64,000 nt of DNA from Pseudodonghicola flavimaris (GTDB taxonomy: Bacteria; Pseudomonadota; Alphaproteobacteria; Rhodobacterales; Rhodobacteraceae): assembly GCF_030164425.1 (NCBI RefSeq), contig NZ_JASNJD010000007.1, forward strand, positions 62,001 through 126,000, given 5' to 3'. The notes under the pieces are model-generated. The model was given only the letters and a program-made list of their open reading frames with translations, did no database searches and was not told where the DNA came from. The position numbers and the translations under genes were made by a program. This document shows positions 27,791 to 36,114 of the stretch, piece after piece. Position 1 is the first letter of the stretch; each line of letters begins with the position of its first letter.

Positions 27791-28492
27791 ATGCTGGAAG
27801 TCACGGATCTTCACGCCTATTACGGCAAGTCGCACATCCTGCAGGGCGTCAATCTGAATATCGGCGAGGGCGAGATCGTCGCCCTGCTTGGCCGTAACGG
27901 TGTCGGCCGCTCCACCACCTGCAAGGCCATCATGGGAGAGGTCGAGCCGCGCGGCTCGGTCCGCTTCAAGGGCGAGGAAATCGCCGGGCGCAAGGCTTAT
28001 GAGATTGCAAATCTCGGCATCGGCTACGTTCCCGAGAACCGCGATATCTTCAAGGGGCTGACCACACGGCAGAACCTGATCCTAGGGCTGAAACCCGGGC
28101 AGAAGGACGGGCAGGGCCGCTGGAAGATGCAGGACATGTTCGACATGTTCGAAAACCTGGCCAACCGCGCCGATGTGGAAGCGACGGTGATGTCGGGCGG
28201 CGAACAGCAGATGCTGACCATGTGCCGCACCCTGATGGGCGATCCCGATTTCATCATGATCGACGAGCCGACCGAAGGGCTGTCGCCGCAGATGACCCAG
28301 AAGGTCGCTGAACTGCTGCAGGAGATCGCCAAGCGCGGGATTGCCACGCTGCTGGTCGAACAGAAGCTGGCCATTGCCATGGACATTGCCCACCGCGTCT
28401 ATGTGATGGGTCACGGCCATGTGGTGTTCGAGGGCACCCCGGACGAGCTGCGTGCCCGCGAGGACGTGCGCAAGGAGTGGCTCGAGGTCTGA
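27791..28492 (+). CDS. HAAT/Liv-type ABC transporter ATP-binding protein (LivF-like) with Arg in Walker A
   Basis: A 233-residue ATPase. The P-loop reads GRNGVGRSTT: the invariant Walker A lysine is arginine (residue 40, codon CGC 27908-27910). The other motifs look intact: signature MSGGEQQML, Walker B FIMIDEPTEGLSP, H-loop LLVEQKL. A K-to-R change usually weakens ATP hydrolysis; here the LivG-like partner has a normal lysine, so the pair may be functionally asymmetric. The ATG at 27791 is 4 bases after the previous stop; an open frame into the preceding gene is not used. Confidence 0.87.
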   Translation: MLEVTDLHAYYGKSHILQGVNLNIGEGEIVALLGRNGVGRSTTCKAIMGEVEPRGSVRFKGEEIAGRKAYEIANLGIGYVPENRDIFKGLTTRQNLILGLKPGQKDGQGRWKMQDMFDMFENLANRADVEATVMSGGEQQMLTMCRTLMGDPDFIMIDEPTEGLSPQMTQKVAELLQEIAKRGIATLLVEQKLAIAMDIAHRVYVMGHGHVVFEGTPDELRAREDVRKEWLEV

Positions 28493-28507
28493 GCCACTCC
28501 CGATCTT

Positions 28508-29110
28508 TTACGCCTGTCCGGTGAGTGCATACACCAGATCGGGCAGGCTGTCCTTGCCGAAGAACAGCTCTTCCCCCAGCAGCATGCTGGGGGCGCCGAA
28601 GACCCCACGCGCGACCGCCTGATCGGTGGTCTCCGTCAGTTTGGCCTTGATCTCCGGATCCTCCATCGCCGCCAGAATGCGCGCCTTCGGCAGACCGGCC
28701 TCGGTCAGGATATCCTCGATCACCTCCGGCCGGTCGATTTGTTGGCCGTGAATCCACATCGCATTGAAGATCGCGTCGATGTAGTCGGCCTCCCAGGGCT
28801 GGCCCCGGGCGTAGATCGCCCCGCGCAGCACCGGCAAGGTGTTCAGCGGGAAATGCGGGCTCATGTGATAGCGGATGTCGTGACGGGCGATGAACCGCTC
28901 GATCTCCTTGGTCTGATAGGCCAGCTTGGCGGGCACATCGCGAAAGGTGACAAAGGGCGGCGCATTGCCGGTGGCCTTGAAGACGGCGCCCAGAAACACC
29001 GGAGTATAGCGCAACTTGACCCCATGCTGGGCGGCGATCCCCGGCAGGACCTGATGCACCAGGTAAGAGTTGTTGCTGACGAAATCATACAGGAATTCAA
29101 TCTCTTGCAT
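28508..29110 (-). CDS. 2-hydroxychromene-2-carboxylate isomerase-like (DsbA/kappa-GST family)
   Basis: A 200-residue thioredoxin-fold protein of the HCCA isomerase/kappa GST group. The N-terminus EIEFLYDFVSNNSYL contains the active-site Ser region, with NN where SPxS is usual. GVFGAPSMLLGEELFFGKDSL is the conserved cis-Pro region and C-terminal motif. Family members isomerise aromatic-ring-cleavage intermediates using glutathione, or act as GSTs. ATG 29110 is chosen; GTG 29122 is an alternative that adds four residues. It lies 18 bases after the GST gene, likely one operon. Confidence 0.8.
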   Translation of the reverse strand: MQEIEFLYDFVSNNSYLVHQVLPGIAAQHGVKLRYTPVFLGAVFKATGNAPPFVTFRDVPAKLAYQTKEIERFIARHDIRYHMSPHFPLNTLPVLRGAIYARGQPWEADYIDAIFNAMWIHGQQIDRPEVIEDILTEAGLPKARILAAMEDPEIKAKLTETTDQAVARGVFGAPSMLLGEELFFGKDSLPDLVYALTGQA

Positions 29111-29128
29111 TAAAAATCCCACGCGGCC

Positions 29129-29737
29129 TCAGAGGCTGCGCGCCTTTTGCAGTGCCGGACGCGCCAGCAGCCGGTCGGCATAGCCCGAAAGGTTCGGCAG
29201 GTCGCCGAAGTCGATGCCCAGCATGTCGCGCGACACGGTGACGGAATGGCCGGTCATGATATCGGCGGCGGAGAACTCTCCAGCGATGAAGTCGCGCCCC
29301 TCCATATGCGCCTCCACCGCCGTCAGCATCTGATGCAGCAGCTTGGAGGCACGTTTCACGTTCAGCTCGGTCCGCCGCTCCGGCGGCAGCAGGATGGTTT
29401 CCACCACCAGCGTGTTGATCGGCGGCATGATCATGCCCTCGCAATAGTGAAACCACTGCAGGTACTGGGCGAATTCTGCCGTCCTGACAGCGGGTTGCAG
29501 CCTGCCGTTCCCGTAAAGCGCCAGAACGTACTGGATGATCGCACCGGATTCGAAGATGCGGATATCGCCATCCTCCAGAACCGGGACCCGGCCCATCGGG
29601 TGAATTTTCCGGAACTCCGGCGTCCGCATCTCGGGACTGCCCAGTTCCAGTTTTTCCAGGTCGTAGTCCAGCCCCAGCTCCTCCAGCAGCCAGGCGACAC
29701 GGACCGCGCGGGTATTCTGCGCGTAATAGAGTTTCAT
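29129..29737 (-). CDS. Glutathione S-transferase family protein
   Basis: A 202-residue GST. The N-terminal thioredoxin-like domain (about 1-80) shows YAQNTRAVRVAWLLEELGLD and the glutathione-binding GRVPVLEDGDIRIFESGAI (cis-Pro and ES motif). The C-terminal helical domain contains FSAADIMTG. It is cotranscribed with the isomerase-like gene and divergent from the hxlR-type regulator, suggesting electrophile or ring-fission-product handling. Confidence 0.87.
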   Translation of the reverse strand: MKLYYAQNTRAVRVAWLLEELGLDYDLEKLELGSPEMRTPEFRKIHPMGRVPVLEDGDIRIFESGAIIQYVLALYGNGRLQPAVRTAEFAQYLQWFHYCEGMIMPPINTLVVETILLPPERRTELNVKRASKLLHQMLTAVEAHMEGRDFIAGEFSAADIMTGHSVTVSRDMLGIDFGDLPNLSGYADRLLARPALQKARSL

Positions 29738-29760
29738 GCTGTGTTCCCCTCCACTTAAAC

Positions 29761-29797
29761 GCGGGAATTGACATCTTCCCGCAGCTGTCGGTAGAGT
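29761..29797. promoter_or_regulatory. hxlR promoter with palindromic operator
   Basis: GCGGGAA (29761-29767), 8 bases, TTCCCGC (29776-29782): a perfect inverted repeat. The -35-like TTGACA (29768-29773) fills its centre, and TAGAGT (29792-29797) stands 18 bases on, so a protein bound here would block the promoter. A small hairpin CTTCA-CTTTT-TGAAG (29800-29814) follows, close to the start codon. The site also lies 24 bases before the divergent GST start. Confidence 0.55.
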
Positions 29798-29823
29798 AGC
29801 TTCACTTTTTGAAGGGTGTCAAT

Positions 29824-30300
29824 ATGGCGCGATCCGATCTGGCCAAGACCTGCTGTCCGGTGTCCCGCGCGATCGAACGGGTCGGCGATCCCTGGGTGCT
29901 GGTCATTCTGCGCGAAGCCTTTCTGGGCACCCGCCGGTTCGACGACTTCCAGCGCCACACCGGCGCCTCTCCGCACGTGCTGAGCCTGCGGCTCAAGCAG
30001 CTGTGTGGCGACGGGATCCTGCGCAAGCGAGCCTATTCCGAAACCCCTCCGCGGTTCGAATATCTGCTGACCGACAAGGGAATGGATCTCTGGCCGCTGA
30101 TCATGGCGCTGCAGAGTTGGGGAGAGAAATGGCTGGGCGGGCAGGGGGTTACACTCACACATAAAAGCTGCGGCACCGTGATTACGCCGCAACTCGGCTG
30201 TCCGGACTGCGGCGCCCCCTTGACGGCGCGGGACCTGCAGGCAGAAATCAGCCCGGAGTTTTCCGAAGAACGCAAGCACCGCGAAGGGGGCCGCCCATGA
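29824..30300 (+). CDS. HxlR family regulator with C-terminal zinc-ribbon-like tail
   Basis: A 158-residue regulator. The winged helix (about 8-100) shows CCPVSRAIERVGDPWVLVILRE and SLRLKQLCGDGIL. After it comes H113-x2-C116...C126-x2-C129, which looks like a zinc ribbon; many HxlR proteins are only ~110 residues and lack it. Cys10 is the redox or aldehyde-sensing position in several family members. The ATG at 29824 is used. It overlaps the enoyl-CoA hydratase gene by 4 bases and is divergent from gst. Confidence 0.85.
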   Translation: MARSDLAKTCCPVSRAIERVGDPWVLVILREAFLGTRRFDDFQRHTGASPHVLSLRLKQLCGDGILRKRAYSETPPRFEYLLTDKGMDLWPLIMALQSWGEKWLGGQGVTLTHKSCGTVITPQLGCPDCGAPLTARDLQAEISPEFSEERKHREGGRP

Positions 30301-31058
30301 CCGATCCGACCGACCTGTTCCAGTTGACGCGCCATGAGGGCCATGTCACCGAAATCGCCCTGAACCGCGCCCCGGTGAACGCGCTGAGCCCGGCCTTCCT
30401 GATGGGCTTCGCCGCGCTGCTGGACCGGCTGGAGGCCGAGGAGGATACCCACGCGGTGGTCTTGTCGAGCCCGTTCAAGGTGTTCTCCGCCGGTCTGGAC
30501 CTGAAGGAGGCACAGCAGTTCGATCTGGCGCAGGAGCAGGCCATCGTCGAGGGGCTGAACATGGGCTTCCTGCGGCTGTTCACCTTTGCCAAGCCGGTGG
30601 TCGCCGCGATCAACGGGCCTGCCATCGCCGGTGGGCTGTTCTTTGTCCTCGCCTCGGACTTCCGCGTTGCCGGCCCCCGGGCCAGTTTCGGCCTGGCGGA
30701 GGTGAGGGTGGGCGCCGATTTCCCGGTTGGCCCGATGGAGATCGCCCGCGCCACGCTGGGCCCCAACGCGCTGCGCCGGATGATGTTGACGGGGCAGCCC
30801 ATCCCGGTCGATCAAGCCCGCGACGAAGGTCTGGTCGATGTGCTGGAGGACGATCGGGACCGGGTGCTGTCCCGCGCCATCGACGAAGCCGCCCGGCTGG
30901 GCCGGCTGCCGTCGATCGCCTATGCGTCGATCAAGAGGCAAATCCGCGAACCCGCTGTTTCCGCAATCGAATCGGCGGTGGCACAGGGGGCCAACGCGCC
31001 CGTCGACGGCTGGTTCAACGCCCAGACCCGCGACGCCATGCGGCGGATGATCGGCTGA
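30297..31058 (+). CDS. Enoyl-CoA hydratase/isomerase family protein
   Basis: A 253-residue crotonase-fold protein. The oxyanion-hole segments are SAGLDLKEA and NGPAIAGGLFFVLASDFRVA; FGLAEVRVGADFP carries a Glu at the usual catalytic position. The stretch EEDTHAVVLSS is typical. It hydrates, isomerises or otherwise processes an enoyl-CoA. It is translationally coupled to hxlR (ATGA overlap), so it is likely under the same operator. Confidence 0.83.
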   Translation: MTDPTDLFQLTRHEGHVTEIALNRAPVNALSPAFLMGFAALLDRLEAEEDTHAVVLSSPFKVFSAGLDLKEAQQFDLAQEQAIVEGLNMGFLRLFTFAKPVVAAINGPAIAGGLFFVLASDFRVAGPRASFGLAEVRVGADFPVGPMEIARATLGPNALRRMMLTGQPIPVDQARDEGLVDVLEDDRDRVLSRAIDEAARLGRLPSIAYASIKRQIREPAVSAIESAVAQGANAPVDGWFNAQTRDAMRRMIG

Positions 31059-31059
31059 T

Positions 31060-31074
31060 GTGACGTTCCGTCAC
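31060..31074. promoter_or_regulatory. Perfect palindrome before the serine hydrolase gene
   Basis: GTGACG-TTC-CGTCAC, 6-bp arms, just after the hydratase stop and ~140 bases before the next gene. It resembles operators of dimeric regulators (CRP/FNR-like half sites TGTGA/TCAC, but with 7-base spacing, or TetR-type). No T-run follows, so it is not a terminator. Confidence 0.4.
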
Positions 31075-31216
31075 GTCGCTTGATCGGAATGGCCCGTCGC
31101 GGCTCGACTTCGCTTGGGAATCGCGGTCAGATGCGCCGGCGCGTGGATGAGGACCGCGCGCGTCACGACAGCCTGGCCGGCAGATCCGCTGCCGGCAGCA
31201 AGGGGGGAGACAATTG

Positions 31217-32458
31217 ATGCAAGTGGCGAAACCACAGGATCGTGGCCTGGATCCGGCCCGGCTGGCGCGTCTGTCCGACTGGATGGATCGCTATGTCGCG
31301 GAGCGGAAATATCCCGGCAGTTCGATCCTGATCGCGCGCGGCGGCGAAGAGGTCTATTTCAACGCGACCGGCCAGCGCAATATCGAGGACGGCCTGCCGT
31401 TCACCCGCGATACGCTGGTGCGGATTTATTCGATGACCAAACCGGTCACCTCGGTCGCGCTGATGATGCTGGTGGAAAAGGGCCTGTTCCACCTGGATGC
31501 GCCTGTTTCTGAATTCATTCCAGAATTCAATGACATGCAGGCGCTTGTTCCGGGTGCCGTACGGATCGACCAGACCGAAGCCTGCGCGCCTCCGACCCTG
31601 CATCAGCTGCTGCTGCACACCAGCGGGCTGAGCTATCCGTTCAACCCGGGCCTTCTGGGCCGGAAGATGGATGAGGAGAAAATCCTCTTCAAACCCAACG
31701 ACGGGCCGCTCGCCGATATGGCGGCACGGGTGGCGGCGCTGCCGCTGTCCTTCGTCCCCGGCACCAGCTGGGAATATTCCGTCGGCATCGACATCATCGG
31801 CCGGGTGGTTGAGGTCGCCTCGGGCAAATCGCTGGCGGCCTTCTTCGCCGAGGAGATCCTTGGCCCCCTCGGCATGAGCGAGACCGGATTTTCGGTACCG
31901 GCGGGCGCCGGCGACCGTTTCGCCTCGCTCTACACCCCGCTGGCGGGCGACGCGATGGCGCTGAATTCGGCGGAAACCGGTGGCGACAGCCTGCGGCTGA
32001 CAGACCGAGCCGGCAGATCGCCTTTTGAGGCCGCGACGATGCATTCGGGCGGCGGCGGGCTGGTCAGCACGATCGACGATTACATGAAATTCGCTGAGAT
32101 GCTGCGCAAGGGCGGCAGCTGCGAGGGTGGACGCCTGCTTAGCCCGTCGACAATAAACTTCATGATGCGCAACCACTTGCCGGGCGATATTGCCAGCATG
32201 GGCCAGCAGAGCTTTGCCGAACAACCGATGGTTGGCACCGGCTTTGGCATCGGCGGATCGGTGGTTCTGGAACCAGGTCGTGTGGGGGTGCCCGGCAATG
32301 TCGGGGATTTCTCCTGGGGCGGTATGGCCTCGACCTTCTTCTGGATCGACCGGGTCCTGGACCTGACAGCGGTATTCTTCACCCAGCTGTCGCCCTCCAG
32401 CTCGTACCCGAGCCGCGCCGAACTCAAAGCCCTGCTGCATGGAGCCGTCATTGCATGA
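31217..32458 (+). CDS. Serine hydrolase (beta-lactamase-like family S12 esterase)
   Basis: A 413-residue protein of the class C beta-lactamase/EstB fold. The nucleophile motif is S72-M-T-K75 (IYSMTKPVTS). Tyr187 in WEYSVGID is the second motif and HSGGGG replaces the KTG motif, the pattern of esterases, lactonases and transesterases rather than true beta-lactamases. No signal peptide is seen, so it is probably cytoplasmic. The ATG at 31217 has GGGGGGAGA upstream. It is coupled by a 4-base overlap to the acetoacetate-CoA ligase gene, so its substrate is likely an ester or lactone feeding CoA metabolism. Confidence 0.82.
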   Translation: MQVAKPQDRGLDPARLARLSDWMDRYVAERKYPGSSILIARGGEEVYFNATGQRNIEDGLPFTRDTLVRIYSMTKPVTSVALMMLVEKGLFHLDAPVSEFIPEFNDMQALVPGAVRIDQTEACAPPTLHQLLLHTSGLSYPFNPGLLGRKMDEEKILFKPNDGPLADMAARVAALPLSFVPGTSWEYSVGIDIIGRVVEVASGKSLAAFFAEEILGPLGMSETGFSVPAGAGDRFASLYTPLAGDAMALNSAETGGDSLRLTDRAGRSPFEAATMHSGGGGLVSTIDDYMKFAEMLRKGGSCEGGRLLSPSTINFMMRNHLPGDIASMGQQSFAEQPMVGTGFGIGGSVVLEPGRVGVPGNVGDFSWGGMASTFFWIDRVLDLTAVFFTQLSPSSSYPSRAELKALLHGAVIA

Positions 32459-34425
32459 GCGCCGAACATCCCGTCCTCTGGACCCCGACCCAAGCCCGCG
32501 CCGATGCCACCCGCATGGCCGCCTTTATTCGCTTCGTTGAAGACAAACATGGCCTGACCTTCGCCGATTACCCCGCGCTGTGGGAGTGGAGCGTCACCGA
32601 TCTGGAGAGCTTCTGGTGGGCGATCTGGGAGTTTTTCGACATCCCCGCCAGCGTCAAGCCGGAGAAGATGCTGGCCGAGCGCAAGATGCCCGGCGCCGTC
32701 TGGGGCCCCGGCGCACGGCTGAACTTCGCCGAGGCGATGCTGCGCGCCGCCAATGAGAAGCCCGACGCACAGGCCCTCATCGTCAAGTCGGAGACCTTCC
32801 CGAGGAGGGAGATGACCTGGGGCGAGCTGTCCGGCCAGGTCGCCAGCGTCGCCGCGCGGTTCCGGGCGCTGGGGGTGGGCAAGGGCGACCGTGTCGTCGC
32901 CATCCTGCCCAATACCGAACATGCGCTGATCGCCTGTCTCGCCGCCACCAGCATCGGGGCGATCTGGTCGCTCTGCGCCCCCGACATGGGCCATGTCGCC
33001 ATCCTCGACCGGTTCCGCCAGATCGAGCCGAAGCTGATCGTGGCGCAGGACGGCTATGTTCACGCCGGCAAGACGATCGACCGGCGCGAGGTGCTGGCCG
33101 AAATCTTCGCCGGCCTGCCGACGCTGGAGCATCGGGTGATGCTGCCGGTGGTCGGCGATTTGCCGGAGGGGATGATCGGCTGGGACGACCTGACCGGCGA
33201 TACCGTCGCGCCCGTCTATGAACAGGTGGAATTCGATCATCCGCTGTGGATCGTCTATTCCTCAGGCACCACCGGAAACCCGAAGCCCATCGTCCACGGT
33301 CATGGCGGCATCATCCTGGAAGGCTGCAAACAGGCGCTGCATCAGGATCTGACCGGCAGCGACCGGTTCTGCTGGCTGACCTCCTCGGGTTGGATCATGT
33401 GGAACTCGCAACTGAACGCGCTGGGGCAGGGCGCGACGCTGGCCCTGTTCGACGGGGCGCCGAACCAGCCCGACATGCTGGCACTCTGGCAATATGCGGC
33501 GGATGAGAAGCTGACCTATCTGGGGGTCGGCGCCGCCTATATCACCGTTTGCATCAAGGCGGGCATCCGCCCGAAAGACAGCCTCGATCTCTCGGCGCTG
33601 CGTTCCCTCGGCACCACCGGATCGCCGCTGACGGCGGATGGCTACGACTGGATTTATGACGCGGTCGATGCCGATATCTGGCTGGCGCCGATCTCCGGCG
33701 GGACCGATCTGGCCGGCGCCTTCGTCTGCGGCAACCCGATGCTGCCGGTGCGCGGCGGCGAGATGCAGTGCCGCGCCCTTGGCAATGCGGTGCGCGCCTA
33801 TGACGATCAGGGCAATGAGCTGATCGGCGAGGTGGGCGAACTGGTCTGCACCGAACCCTTGCCCTCGATGCCGCTCTATTTCTGGGGCGACGACGATGGG
33901 TCGCGACTGCACGACAGCTATTTCGACACCTACCCGGGCATCTGGCGGCACGGCGACTGGATCGAGATCACGGCCGACGGCGGCGCGGTGATCTATGGCC
34001 GGTCGGACGCCACCATCAACCGCAAGGGGCTGCGGCTCGGCTCTTCCGAGATCTACCGCGCGGTCGAGGGGCTGGAAGAGGTGATGGATTCCATGGTCGT
34101 CGATCTGGAATTCCTCGGCCGCGACAGTTTCATGCCGCTCTTCGTGGTGCTGGCGCCGGGGATGACGCTGGATGAGGCGATGACCGACAAGATCAACGGC
34201 GCCATCCGCAGCGCGATTTCGGCGCGGTTCATCCCGAATGAGATCATCCAGGTGGCCGAGATCCCGCGCACGCTGTCGGGCAAGAAGCTGGAGGTGCCGG
34301 TGAAGAAACTGCTGCTGGGGGCGAAAGCGGCTTCCGTGGTGAACCGGGATTCCATGGCCAACCCAGACAGTTTCGACGCCTTCATCGCCTATGCGGCGAA
34401 GCGGAACGCCGAAACCCAAGGCTGA
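32455..34425 (+). CDS. Acetoacetate-CoA ligase
   Basis: A 656-residue ANL-superfamily ligase. The start HPVLWTPTQARADATRMAAF and total length match acetoacetyl-CoA synthetase. The AMP/ATP motif is YSSGTTGNPKPIVHGHGG, with RSDATINRKGLRLGSSEIYRAV near the hinge and the C-terminal lysine motif RTLSGKKLEVPVKKLL. It activates acetoacetate (or a related short 3-oxoacid) to its CoA thioester. An intrinsic terminator follows. The exact substrate could differ. Confidence 0.88.
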   Translation: MSAEHPVLWTPTQARADATRMAAFIRFVEDKHGLTFADYPALWEWSVTDLESFWWAIWEFFDIPASVKPEKMLAERKMPGAVWGPGARLNFAEAMLRAANEKPDAQALIVKSETFPRREMTWGELSGQVASVAARFRALGVGKGDRVVAILPNTEHALIACLAATSIGAIWSLCAPDMGHVAILDRFRQIEPKLIVAQDGYVHAGKTIDRREVLAEIFAGLPTLEHRVMLPVVGDLPEGMIGWDDLTGDTVAPVYEQVEFDHPLWIVYSSGTTGNPKPIVHGHGGIILEGCKQALHQDLTGSDRFCWLTSSGWIMWNSQLNALGQGATLALFDGAPNQPDMLALWQYAADEKLTYLGVGAAYITVCIKAGIRPKDSLDLSALRSLGTTGSPLTADGYDWIYDAVDADIWLAPISGGTDLAGAFVCGNPMLPVRGGEMQCRALGNAVRAYDDQGNELIGEVGELVCTEPLPSMPLYFWGDDDGSRLHDSYFDTYPGIWRHGDWIEITADGGAVIYGRSDATINRKGLRLGSSEIYRAVEGLEEVMDSMVVDLEFLGRDSFMPLFVVLAPGMTLDEAMTDKINGAIRSAISARFIPNEIIQVAEIPRTLSGKKLEVPVKKLLLGAKAASVVNRDSMANPDSFDAFIAYAAKRNAETQG

Positions 34426-34450
34426 ACTGCGCCCCATAAATATCTGAAAG

Positions 34451-34482
34451 AAAAGGGCCCGGGACATCCCCGGGCCTTTTTT
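34451..34482 (+). terminator. Terminator after acetoacetate-CoA ligase gene
   Basis: AAAAGGGCCCGGG (34451-34463) pairs with CCCGGGCC plus T residues (34469-34481), loop ACATC, followed by TTTTTT. Confidence 0.85.
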
Positions 34483-34504
34483 CGTGAACTGGTGCCTTGC
34501 CAAC

Positions 34505-34533
34505 AAAAACGGGCCGGGGATCTGCCCCGGCCC
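34505..34533 (-). terminator. Terminator for the minus-strand SDR operon
   Basis: GGGCCGGGG (34511-34519) with CCCCGGCCC (34525-34533). Read on the minus strand, the hairpin is followed by GTTTTTG. It lies 27 bases past the SDR stop and faces the plus-strand terminator 23 bases away. Confidence 0.85.
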
Positions 34534-34559
34534 TTTCTGGTCTGCGGCGTGTGGCCGGC

Positions 34560-35333
34560 TCAGGCCGGCTTGCCGCTGAACCGGCGGTTCAGCTTGCGCA
34601 TGCCCCCGATCCAGCGGTCGTAATCCGCCGTCTTGAGCCGCATGTACTCCAGCACCTCCGGATGCGGCAGCACCAGGAAGGTTTCCGCCGCGATGGTCTG
34701 CAGGCAGGCCTCCGCCACCACTTCGGGCTCCAGCATGCCGTCCATGGCAGCAACGCCTTCCTCATGGCCGCGGGTCATCTCCGACCGTACCGCCTGCGGG
34801 CAGAGCACCGACACCTTGATCCCCTGATCGCCATAGGTCAGGGCCAGCCATTCGGCCAGGCCCACGGCGGCGTGCTTGGTGACCCCATAGGGCGCCGAGC
34901 CCACCTGGTTCAGCAGCCCGGCGGCCGAGGCGGTGTTCAGCAGATAGCCGCCGCCGCGCGCGGTCATCCGCGGCACAAGATGACGCGCCGCCCAGACATG
35001 GGCCATCACGTTGATCTCCCAGATCCGCTGCCATTCCGCATCGGGCACCTCGACGCCGCCGATGCTGAGGATACCGGCGTTGGAACAGAACAGGTCGATG
35101 GGCCCGATCTCCGCCTCGACCTTGTCGATCAGGCCGGCGATCTCCGCCTCGACGCCGACGTTGCAGCCCATGGCGACGCCGCCGATCTCTGCGGCCACCG
35201 TCTCAGCCCCGGCGAGGTTCAGGTCGGCGCAGACCACGCATTTGGCGCCGGCCTCGGCAAAACGCCGCGCCAGGGCGGTTCCGATGCCGCTGGCCGCGCC
35301 GGTGACGACGACGATCTTGTCTTTGATCTCCAT
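34560..35333 (-). CDS. SDR family oxidoreductase
   Basis: A 257-residue SDR. VVTGAASGIGTALARRF is the cofactor motif, CADLNLAG has Asp at the NAD-selecting position, CSNAGILSIGG takes the NNAG place, and APYGVTKHAAVGL holds YxxxK. The C-terminus is longer than FabG, with EVVAEACLQTI. It lies 10 bases after another SDR gene, the last of a three-gene operon started by the acyl-CoA synthetase. Confidence 0.86.
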   Translation of the reverse strand: MEIKDKIVVVTGAASGIGTALARRFAEAGAKCVVCADLNLAGAETVAAEIGGVAMGCNVGVEAEIAGLIDKVEAEIGPIDLFCSNAGILSIGGVEVPDAEWQRIWEINVMAHVWAARHLVPRMTARGGGYLLNTASAAGLLNQVGSAPYGVTKHAAVGLAEWLALTYGDQGIKVSVLCPQAVRSEMTRGHEEGVAAMDGMLEPEVVAEACLQTIAAETFLVLPHPEVLEYMRLKTADYDRWIGGMRKLNRRFSGKPA

Positions 35334-35343
35334 GATCCGCTCC

Positions 35344-36114
35344 TTACGTCCACATGTTCGAACCGCCGCAGACGGTCAGCGCCTGCCCGGTCATGTAGCG
35401 GCTGGCGTCCGAGGCCAGAAACACCGCCAACCCCTTGAAATCCTCGGGTTCTCCCAACCGCCGCAGCGGGATTTCAGCGGTGATCTTCGCCGCCACCTCC
35501 GGCTTGTCCCACAGCTCCCGGGCGAAGTCGGTGCGGATCAGCCCCGGGCAGATCGCATTGACACGGATACCCTTCGGCCCGAATTCGGCCGCCAGATTGC
35601 GCACCAGCCCGATCAGCGCCAGTTTCGACATGCCGTAGGTGCCCAGCTTCAGCGACGGCTTGAAGGCGCCAACGGAGGAGGTGAACATCATCGATCCCTT
35701 GCCGCTGGCGATCATGTCGGGCGCCACCAGCTGTGCCAGCCAGAGGTTCGACTGCACATTCGCGCTCATGGTCTTTTCATAAGCCTCGTCAGGGATTTCC
35801 GAGGTCGGCCCGTAATAAGGGTTGACCCCGGCATTGCCCACCACGATGTCGATCGGGCCGGCCTTGGCACGCGCAGTCTGAACCAGTTCGGCCAGCTGAT
35901 CCTTGTAACCGACGTTGCAGGCCACCGGGATCGCACGCTCTGCGCCAACGGCCGCATTAATGCTCTCGGCCGCGGCTGTCAGCTGATCCATCTTGCGAGC
36001 AGAGATCACCACCGTGGCGCCCTGTTCGGCCAGCGCCGTCGCCATCTGCAGCCCCATGCCTTTCGAGGCGCCGGTCAGCAGGGCCACCTTGCCGGAAAGA
36101 TCGAATAAACTCAT
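35344..36114 (-). CDS. SDR family oxidoreductase
   Basis: A 256-residue SDR. ALLTGASKGMGLQMATALAE (TGxxxGxG), VISARKMDQL (Arg/Lys suggesting NADP), GNAGVNPYYG in place of NNAG, GTYGMSKLALIGL (YxxxK) and a C-terminal YMTGQALTVCGGSN are visible. It overlaps the end of the acyl-CoA synthetase gene by 4 bases. It is likely a 3-hydroxyacyl-CoA/3-ketoacyl dehydrogenase in the same pathway. Confidence 0.87.
   Translation of the reverse strand: MSLFDLSGKVALLTGASKGMGLQMATALAEQGATVVISARKMDQLTAAAESINAAVGAERAIPVACNVGYKDQLAELVQTARAKAGPIDIVVGNAGVNPYYGPTSEIPDEAYEKTMSANVQSNLWLAQLVAPDMIASGKGSMMFTSSVGAFKPSLKLGTYGMSKLALIGLVRNLAAEFGPKGIRVNAICPGLIRTDFARELWDKPEVAAKITAEIPLRRLGEPEDFKGLAVFLASDASRYMTGQALTVCGGSNMWT

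Noticed and set aside
31060-31074. Terminator after the enoyl-CoA hydratase gene
   Set aside because: The palindrome has short arms and no T-run, fitting an operator better.
31217-32458. True beta-lactamase (resistance gene)
   Set aside because: No signal peptide, the KTG motif is replaced by HSGGG, and it is coupled to a CoA ligase; esterase/lactonase type is more likely.
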